From assembly GCA_958428675.1 (NCBI GenBank), contig CAUAGV010000130.1, positions 1 to 5,301 on the forward strand: 5,301 nt of DNA. The letters are read 5' to 3'. The translations under genes were made by a program, and so were the position numbers. The stretch's first letter is position 1. Every line of letters begins with the position of its first letter. Origin of the DNA: an uncultured Collinsella sp. (GTDB lineage Bacteria; Actinomycetota; Coriobacteriia; Coriobacteriales; Coriobacteriaceae). Positions 1-3,895 of this stretch are shown piece after piece. Below the pieces are notes generated by a model. The model was not told the DNA's origin, did no database searches, and saw only the letters and a list, made by a program, of their open reading frames with translations.

Positions 1-435
1 CACGTAGGTATTCGTCATAATGCGGCGGCTGTACGGCGTGTTCTTAAGGTCGTACAGCACACGGTCCATCTGATCGAAGTCACCCTCGGCATAATGGCTC
101 TTCTGCCCAATCTGATACCCGTAGGCCTTGCCGATGGAGCCGGTCTCGTCGGCCCACTCATCCCAAATGTGGCTGTTGAGATCATGCACGTTATTGGACT
201 TCTTTTGATAGATCCATAGGATCTCATCCATGGCAGATTTGAGGGCGGTACGACGCAGGGTAAGCGCGGGAAACTCCTCGCGCAGGTCGTAGCGTGCCGT
301 GACACCAAAGTTTTTAATGGTATAGGCAGGGGTGCCATCCTCCCACACCGGACGGACCTTTTGGCCCTCGGTGGTGGTGCCATGGTCCAGAATATCGCGG
401 CACATGGATACAAACTGTTGATCAGCCTTGCTCAT
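1..435 (-). CDS. thyA: Thymidylate synthase, N-terminal half (cut by window edge)
   Basis: Thymidylate synthase makes dTMP from dUMP using 5,10-methylenetetrahydrofolate, in the cytoplasm. The visible 145 residues start MSKADQQFVSMCRDILDHGT. They include the phosphate-loop region with Arg28 (KVRPVWEDGTPAYT), the block ALKSAMDEILWIY whose Glu71 matches the conserved active-site Glu (E. coli Glu58), the HIWDEWAD block (90s), SIGKAYGYQ (100-108), and the paired Arg137-Arg138 (YSRRIM), which in this family reach the dUMP phosphate of the partner subunit. The wording resembles the Bacillus subtilis ThyA type, about 280 residues, more than the E. coli type. The catalytic Cys and the C-terminal half lie beyond base 1. 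The ATG at 435-433 is preceded by AGGAGGG (445-439), only 3-4 bases away, which is a tight but usable spacing. It is divergent from the DUF134-NifX gene. A folate gene such as dihydrofolate reductase often follows thyA but cannot be seen here. Identification is by family recall and is firm. Confidence 0.95.
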   Translation of the reverse strand, partial: MSKADQQFVSMCRDILDHGTTTEGQKVRPVWEDGTPAYTIKNFGVTARYDLREEFPALTLRRTALKSAMDEILWIYQKKSNNVHDLNSHIWDEWADETGSIGKAYGYQIGQKSHYAEGDFDQMDRVLYDLKNTPYSRRIMTNTYV

Positions 436-438
436 TGA

Positions 439-445
439 CCCTCCT
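439..445 (-). promoter_or_regulatory. Ribosome binding site of thyA
   Basis: AGGAGGG on the minus strand ends three bases before the ATG at 435-433. It is a near-perfect anti-Shine-Dalgarno match and supports this start. The spacing is shorter than usual. Confidence 0.75.
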
Positions 446-450
446 GTCAG

Positions 451-464
451 TCGCCTATAAGCGA
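451..464. repeat. Short imperfect palindrome at the expected thyA transcription start
   Basis: TCGCCTATAAGCGA is a 14-bp palindrome with a single mismatched pair (455/460). It sits between the putative thyA -10 box and the ribosome binding site, at or just after the expected transcription start. It could be a small operator or a 5'-end mRNA stem. It could also be chance, given its length. Confidence 0.3.
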
Positions 465-469
465 TTTTT

Positions 470-475
470 ATTGTA
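470..475 (-). promoter_or_regulatory. Putative -10 box of the thyA promoter
   Basis: TACAAT on the minus strand (475 to 470) matches five of six bases of the sigma-70 -10 consensus and lies about 35 bases before the thyA ATG. At a 17-bp spacing the -35 hexamer would be TGTGGG (498-493), a poor match, so the promoter may be weak or need an activator. Transcription would begin near 463. Called from sequence similarity only. Confidence 0.4.
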
Positions 476-518
476 GCCCAGGCGCACGCGGCCCCACAGC
501 CCAAACATAAGCCCTCAT

Positions 519-538
519 TTTCTGACATATGCCAGAAA
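519..538. promoter_or_regulatory. Operator-like palindrome 1 (TGACATATGCCA core)
   Basis: TTTCTGACATATGCCAGAAA is a 20-bp palindrome with one mismatched pair (525/532). Its core at 523-534 shares 11 of 12 bases with the perfect palindrome at 576-587. The two centres (528.5 and 581.5) are 53 bp apart, close to five helical turns, so a regulator could bind both on the same DNA face. It lies between the divergent thyA and DUF134-NifX genes, so it could act on either. The likely binder is the DUF134 protein encoded next door, but that is inference. Confidence 0.6.
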
Positions 539-542
539 TACC

Positions 543-570
543 TTGCGTGGTTCCTCATGCGCGCTATTCT
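543..570 (+). promoter_or_regulatory. Possible promoter of the DUF134-NifX gene
   Basis: A TTGCGT (543-548) and a TATTCT (565-570) are separated by 16 bp. They match the sigma-70 boxes only partly (about three and four of six). Transcription would start near 577, inside palindrome 2, with palindrome 1 just upstream, an arrangement that would suit repression by one protein bound at both sites. The individual boxes are weak, so the call is tentative. Confidence 0.3.
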
Positions 571-575
571 ATTGT

Positions 576-587
576 TGACATATGTCA
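576..587. promoter_or_regulatory. Operator-like palindrome 2 (TGACATATGTCA)
   Basis: TGACATATGTCA is a perfect 12-bp palindrome ending 14 bases before the ATG at 602. It repeats the core of palindrome 1 in the same register. It lies between the possible -10 element (565-570) and the ribosome binding site (593-596), where a bound protein would block transcription initiation. It includes most of a TTGACA (575-580) that resembles a -35 box. A matching -10 would fall at 598-603, on top of the start codon and downstream of the Shine-Dalgarno, so the -35 reading is unlikely. Confidence 0.6.
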
Positions 588-592
588 GGTTT

Positions 593-596
593 GGAG
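593..596 (+). promoter_or_regulatory. Ribosome binding site deciding the start at 602
   Basis: GGAG at 593-596 (within TTGGAG) lies five bases before the ATG at 602. The earlier in-frame ATG at 557 has no comparable site. It would also add 15 residues not expected for the family and would place palindrome 2 inside the coding region. The start at 602 is therefore preferred. Confidence 0.7.
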
Positions 597-601
597 TGTG
601 T

Positions 602-1366
602 ATGGCAGGAAGACGCGAAAAATTGCGCCGCGTTGGGATCATCCCCGAATATCGTGGCTTTACCCCCGATGGCCTGGCCAGCGGAGACGCGATCGACATG
701 ACGGTCGATGAGCTCGAAGTCCTGCGCCTGTGCGACCTGGAAGGCCTCAATCAGGAGGCTGTCGCCCAGCACATGGGTATCGCTCGTGCCACGGTGGCGG
801 CTATTTGCAGCCGAGCGCATCGCAAGGTGGCAAACGCGCTGATCAATGGTCGGGCGCTCGTCATCGAGGGCGGCACTATCACGTACTCCCCCATCACCGC
901 AACGACGGCCGCATGGCCAGCAAAGGAGGTCGGCGCCATGAGGGTGGCAACGACGTACGACAACGGCAACATCTTTATGCACTTTGGCCGTAGTGAGCAG
1001 TTCAAGATCTACGACATCCAGGATGGCAAGGTGCTCAACGAACAGGTCGTGGGCACCGGCGGCACCGGTCACGGCGCATTGGCGGGCCTGCTTGCCAACG
1101 GCGGCGTCGACACGCTTATCTGCGGCGGCATCGGCGGCGGCGCCATCAACGCACTCACCCAGGCCGGCATCACGGTCTACGCGGGCGCCCAGGGCAGCTG
1201 CGACGCCTGCGTCGAGGCCCTTATCGCGGGCACGCTCGCGCAGACCGGCGAGGCCACCTGCGACTGCCATGGTCACGACCACGAGCACGCCCATGAGCAT
1301 GGCGAGTCCTGCGGCTGCCACGGCCATCACGAGCACAAGGGCCACGAGGGTTGCGGCTGCCACTAG
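602..1366 (+). CDS. DUF134 helix-turn-helix / NifX-type cofactor-binding fusion with His/Cys-rich tail
   Basis: A 254-residue cytoplasmic protein in three parts. Residues 1-90 match the DUF134 family: MAGRREKLRRVGIIPEYRGF, then TVDELEVLRLCDLEGLNQEA and a helix-turn-helix resembling sigma-70 region 4 (about 36-82, ending RKVANALINGRAL). Residues 113-212 are a dinitrogenase iron-molybdenum cofactor-binding domain (NifX/NafY/NifB C-terminal type), starting MRVATTYDNGNIFMHFGRSE and including the Gly-rich ICGGIGGGAINAL (173-184) and a CxxC pair (Cys200, Cys203). Residues 220-254 hold 12 His and 6 Cys, the latter in three CxC-H motifs (CDCH, CGCH, CGCH), very likely metal binding. Members of both families are known, but the substrate and DNA target are not. 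No nif genes are nearby, so a nitrogenase role is not supported. A DNA-binding metal or Fe-S responsive regulator, or a metal or cluster carrier, would fit. The two palindromes upstream suggest it controls its own transcription. An internal ATG at 938 may give a shorter product. Domain calls are firm; function is open. Confidence 0.9.
   Translation: MAGRREKLRRVGIIPEYRGFTPDGLASGDAIDMTVDELEVLRLCDLEGLNQEAVAQHMGIARATVAAICSRAHRKVANALINGRALVIEGGTITYSPITATTAAWPAKEVGAMRVATTYDNGNIFMHFGRSEQFKIYDIQDGKVLNEQVVGTGGTGHGALAGLLANGGVDTLICGGIGGGAINALTQAGITVYAGAQGSCDACVEALIAGTLAQTGEATCDCHGHDHEHAHEHGESCGCHGHHEHKGHEGCGCH
922..940 (+). promoter_or_regulatory. Internal Shine-Dalgarno and ATG at the NifX domain boundary
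   Basis: AAAGGAGG at 922-929 is followed after eight bases by the in-frame ATG at 938-940 (Met113). This is a better ribosome binding site than the one used for the full-length protein. Met113 begins MRVATTYDNG, the natural start of a stand-alone NifX-type domain. Internal initiation would yield 142 residues (938-1366) carrying the cofactor domain and the His/Cys tail but no DNA-binding part. The site could also be a relic of two separate genes that fused. Confidence 0.55.
1262..1363 (+). other. His/Cys-rich metal-binding tail coding segment
   Basis: This stretch encodes about the last 35 residues of the fusion protein. It is rich in alternating His with Asp, Glu and Gly (HGHDHEHAHEH) and in CxC pairs. 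Such tails are known in nickel, zinc and copper handling proteins. Which metal is bound cannot be read from the sequence. Confidence 0.75.
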
Positions 1367-1422
1367 CGGCAAATACCCTGCCGCCAGCACGCTCCCACGC
1401 GTACAACAACCTGCAAACGAAC

Positions 1423-1462
1423 GGCGAAGGCCGCCTGGAATACGATCCAGGCGGCCTTCGCC
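1423..1462. terminator. Bidirectional terminator hairpin between convergent genes
   Basis: GGCGAAGGCCGCCTGGA (1423-1439) pairs perfectly with 1446-1462, giving a 17-bp GC-rich stem and a six-base loop (ATACGA). It lies 56 bases after the stop of the DUF134-NifX gene and 20 bases after the stop of ffh. On the ffh transcript the stem is followed by a loosely U-rich stretch (GTTCGTTTG). On the other strand no U tract follows directly. The placement and perfect pairing support termination in both directions. The rest of the gap (1367-1422, 1463-1482) shows nothing else. Confidence 0.75.
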
Positions 1463-1482
1463 ATACACAACTCAAAGAGCCA

Positions 1483-2967
1483 TTACTTTTTATTGCGCAT
1501 CTGCGCTTCCATCTGACGCAGCAGGTCCATATCGGACTTGGGACCGCCCGTTCCCAAGCCACCCAGGCCGCCCATGCCGCCCAGACCCATGGCATCCAGA
1601 CCGGGAATATTGGGCATGCGCATCTTTTTGCCCTTCTTACCCTTCTTGCCCTTCTTGCCACCAGCCTGTGCCTGATTGGCCATCGTGCGCATGCGGCCCA
1701 TCATCTTGTTCATCTCGCCCCACTGCTTCATAAGGCTGTTGACCTCAGTGGGGGTCACACCGGCACCCTTGGCAATGCGGGCACGGCGCTGACCGTTGAT
1801 GATGGAGGGGCGCAGGCGCTCCTCCTTGGTCATCGACATGATGATGGCTTCGTTCTTATCGAAGATGCCCTCGTCCAGATTGCCGCCCATCTGGTTGAGC
1901 GCACGCTGGCCACCGGGAAGCATGCCCAGGATGCCCTTCATACCGCCCATCTTCTTGACGGCCTTCATCTGGTCGAGCATGTCGTTCATGGTGAAGCCCT
2001 CGCGCAGCATGCGCTCAGCAGCCTCGAGCTGCTCGGCATCGGCGGCCTCCTGGGCCTTCTCGATGATGCCGACGACGTCGCCCATGCCCAGAATGCGCTT
2101 GGCCATACGATCGGGATAGAACGGCTCCAGCGAATCGGGTTTCTCGCCCATGCTCACGAACTTGATGGGCTTACCGGTCACCTGGCGCACGGAAAGCGCG
2201 CCGCCGCCACGGGCATCGCCGTCGAGCTTGGAGATGATCACGCCGTCAAAGTCGGTTCGCTCGGCAAAGGTCGAGACGACGTTGACGATATCCTGGCCGG
2301 TCATGGCATCGACGACCATCAGCACCTGATCGGGCTTGACGGCCTTCTTGATGTCCACGGCTTCCTGCATCATCTGTTCGTCGATCTGCAGACGACCGGC
2401 GGTATCGACGATGACCACGTCGCGCAGGTGGTCGACGGCCTCCTGTATGGCGCCCTTGGCGATGTCGACCGGGTGTGCACCGTCGCCGCGGAAGACCGGT
2501 ACGCCGATCTCTCCGCCAAGCGTGGCCAGCTGGTCGGCAGCGGCGGGACGGTAGACATCGCACGCGGCGAGCAGCGGCGAGCGGCCCTGCTTCTTGAGCA
2601 GGTAGGCAAGCTTTACGGCCGCCGTGGTCTTACCGGAGCCCTGCAGGCCCACGAGCATGATGACATTGGGAATGCGGTTGCTAAAGACGAGCTTGCTCTC
2701 GGTAGAGCCGAGCATCTCGGTGAGCTCGTCGAGCACGATCTTGACGACATTTTGTGCCGGCGACAGCGACTCCATGACCTCGGCGGTCATGCAGCGCTCC
2801 TTGGTCTTGGCGACAAACTCCTTGACGACCTTAAAGTTGACGTCGGCCTCGAGCAGTGCCATGCGGATGTCGCGCATGGCCGAGGTGATATCGGCCTCGG
2901 TCAGCTTGCCCTTGCCGCGCAGGCGGTCAAATGTGTCGTTGAGGCGATCGCTCAGGGAATCAAACAC
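1483..2967 (-). CDS. ffh: Signal recognition particle protein Ffh (SRP54)
   Basis: Ffh binds signal sequences of nascent membrane and secreted proteins together with the SRP RNA, then docks on FtsY to deliver the ribosome to the translocon. The 494 residues contain the N domain (1-90), then the GTPase motifs G1 GLQGSGKTT (107-115), G2 DVYRPAAADQL (137-147), G3 DTAGR (188-192), G4 SKLD (246-249) and G5 SMGEKPDSLEPF (272-283). The Met-rich M domain (about 300-430) carries the finger loop GGMKGILGMLPGG (341-353) and the RNA-binding segment INGQRRARIAKGAG (390-403). The tail has four GKK repeats (437-448) and a Gly/Met/Leu-rich stretch. It is somewhat longer than E. coli Ffh (about 450), mostly because of this tail. 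The start is GTG at 2967-2965, with AAGGAG (2979-2974) six bases away. It follows ftsY by ten bases. The RNA-binding motif has Gln where the family usually has Ser. Confidence 0.97.
   Translation of the reverse strand: MFDSLSDRLNDTFDRLRGKGKLTEADITSAMRDIRMALLEADVNFKVVKEFVAKTKERCMTAEVMESLSPAQNVVKIVLDELTEMLGSTESKLVFSNRIPNVIMLVGLQGSGKTTAAVKLAYLLKKQGRSPLLAACDVYRPAAADQLATLGGEIGVPVFRGDGAHPVDIAKGAIQEAVDHLRDVVIVDTAGRLQIDEQMMQEAVDIKKAVKPDQVLMVVDAMTGQDIVNVVSTFAERTDFDGVIISKLDGDARGGGALSVRQVTGKPIKFVSMGEKPDSLEPFYPDRMAKRILGMGDVVGIIEKAQEAADAEQLEAAERMLREGFTMNDMLDQMKAVKKMGGMKGILGMLPGGQRALNQMGGNLDEGIFDKNEAIIMSMTKEERLRPSIINGQRRARIAKGAGVTPTEVNSLMKQWGEMNKMMGRMRTMANQAQAGGKKGKKGKKGKKMRMPNIPGLDAMGLGGMGGLGGLGTGGPKSDMDLLRQMEAQMRNKK
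1624..1659 (-). repeat. Four 9-bp tandem repeats encoding (Gly-Lys-Lys)4 in Ffh
   Basis: Four consecutive units of GGCAAGAAG or a near variant (GGTAAGAAG, GGCAAAAAG) encode residues 437-448 of Ffh. The positive charge could help bind SRP RNA or the ribosome. Repeats of this kind can gain or lose units by replication slippage, so copy number may vary between strains. Confidence 0.7.
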
Positions 2968-2973
2968 TAGTCA

Positions 2974-2979
2974 CTCCTT
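2974..2979 (-). promoter_or_regulatory. Ribosome binding site of ffh, overlapping the ftsY stop
   Basis: AAGGAG (2979 to 2974) lies six bases before the GTG start of ffh. The ftsY stop TAA occupies 2980-2978, so its last two bases are the first two of this site. A ribosome finishing ftsY would cover it, which suggests coupled translation. It is also the main support for the GTG start. Confidence 0.8.
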
Positions 2980-3895
2980 AATTGGACTCGCCCACCAGGG
3001 CGCGGCAGAAATCTTTGGCATTGAACTCCTGCAGGTCATCGACCTGCTCGCCCACGCCCACGCGCAGGATCGGGAGCTTGAGCTTCTCGGCCACGGCCAT
3101 GGCGATACCGCCCTTTGCCGTGCCGTCGAGCTTCGTCATGATAATACCATCCAGACCCAGTGCCTCGTTAAACTCGAGCGCCTGGTTCAGACCGTTCTGG
3201 CCGGTGGCGGCATCGATCACGAGCACGACCGAGACGGGCATGGGGCCGGCGGCCATATTGGCGGCGCGCTTACGCGTCACGTTGACCACCTTGGCGAGCT
3301 CGCGCATGAGCTCGGGGCTCGTGTGCAGGCGGCCGGCGGTGTCGATAAGCACCAGGTCGCTGCCGCGCCTGTCGGCCTCGTCGAGCACGTCGTAGCAAAC
3401 GCTTGCCGGATCGGAGCCGCGATCGCGCTTGATGACGGGGACGCCGGCACGCTGGCCCCACACATCGAGCTGCTCGATGGCGGCAGCGCGGAAGGTATCG
3501 GCCGAACCGATCACGACATTCTTGCCGCGGGCAGCCATGGCGCTCGCGATCTTACCGACCGTCGTGGTCTTGCCGGCACCGTTAATGCCTACAAACAGCA
3601 CGCAGCTCGGCGTATCGGAGAACGGATCGCGCTCGATGGGCACAAAGTGCTGCTCAAGCTGCTCGGCTAGGGCGCGACGGAGCTGCGGGGCGGTCTTGAG
3701 GTTCTTCTTGGCTGCGGCATCGCGCAGGTCATCGGAGACCTGAATAGCGACCTCGGCACCCATGTCACCCATAACGAGGGTGTCCTCAAGGTCCTCCCAA
3801 AAGTCCTCGTCGACCTCGCCGCCAAAGTAGAAGACCTCGTTGAGGGCCTCGCGGCTGCGCTCAAGTCCGCGCGAGAGAGCGTCAAAGAATCCCAT
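2978..3895 (-). CDS. ftsY: Signal recognition particle receptor FtsY
   Basis: FtsY is the membrane-associated GTPase receptor for the signal recognition particle. It pairs with Ffh, and their joint GTP hydrolysis hands the nascent chain to the translocon. The 305 residues show the N domain (1-90; MGFFDALSRGLERSREALNE, DFWEDLEDTLVMGDMG), then G1 GINGAGKTT (103-111), G2 DTFRAAAIEQL (133-143), G3 DTAGR (185-189), G4 TKLD (254-257) and G5 GVGEQ (280-284), and ends near LQEFNAKDFCRALVG. It lacks the long acidic A domain of E. coli FtsY, as in many Gram-positive bacteria, so membrane contact probably relies on the N-terminal amphipathic helix. The ATG at 3895-3893 overlaps the smc stop (TAATG), and ffh follows after ten bases, consistent with one operon. 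Confidence 0.97.
   Translation of the reverse strand: MGFFDALSRGLERSREALNEVFYFGGEVDEDFWEDLEDTLVMGDMGAEVAIQVSDDLRDAAAKKNLKTAPQLRRALAEQLEQHFVPIERDPFSDTPSCVLFVGINGAGKTTTVGKIASAMAARGKNVVIGSADTFRAAAIEQLDVWGQRAGVPVIKRDRGSDPASVCYDVLDEADRRGSDLVLIDTAGRLHTSPELMRELAKVVNVTRKRAANMAAGPMPVSVVLVIDAATGQNGLNQALEFNEALGLDGIIMTKLDGTAKGGIAMAVAEKLKLPILRVGVGEQVDDLQEFNAKDFCRALVGESN

Noticed and set aside
15..413. Minus-strand frame of 132 codons within the thyA region
   Set aside because: It is shifted relative to the thyA frame, which reads clear thymidylate synthase motifs from 435 to 1. The shifted product is Arg/Pro/Ser-rich and unrecognisable.
575..580. TTGACA as a -35 box for the DUF134-NifX gene
   Set aside because: A matching -10 at the usual spacing would overlap the start codon at 602, downstream of the Shine-Dalgarno. 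The hexamer is better explained as part of palindrome 2.
557..601. Upstream ATG at 557 as the start of the DUF134-NifX protein
   Set aside because: It has no Shine-Dalgarno, the 15 extra residues are not family-like, and palindrome 2 would fall inside the coding region. The ATG at 602 has GGAG five bases away.
602..1366. Nitrogenase cofactor biosynthesis role
   Set aside because: The NifX-type domain alone does not imply nitrogen fixation. No nif genes occur in the window and the domain is widespread in non-fixing bacteria.
569..1468. Open frame on the minus strand opposite the DUF134-NifX gene
   Set aside because: It has low-complexity Ala/Val/Leu composition, no ribosome binding site or family resemblance, and it runs through the terminator hairpin. 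It is the complement of the real gene.
984..1733. Plus-strand frame rich in Ala, Ser, Pro and Arg overlapping the NifX domain
   Set aside because: A frame-shifted reading of the real gene that continues into the antisense of ffh; its composition is typical of a shadow frame.
1351..2970. Long open frame on the plus strand opposite ffh (539 codons)
   Set aside because: It is antisense to a clear Ffh reading frame. Its protein is rich in His, Leu and Asp without a recognisable domain, as expected from the complementary frame of a GC-rich gene.
2624..3670. Open frame on the plus strand across the ffh-ftsY junction
   Set aside because: It runs antisense to two well-supported genes, has no domain I recognise, and is explained by codon bias in high-GC DNA.
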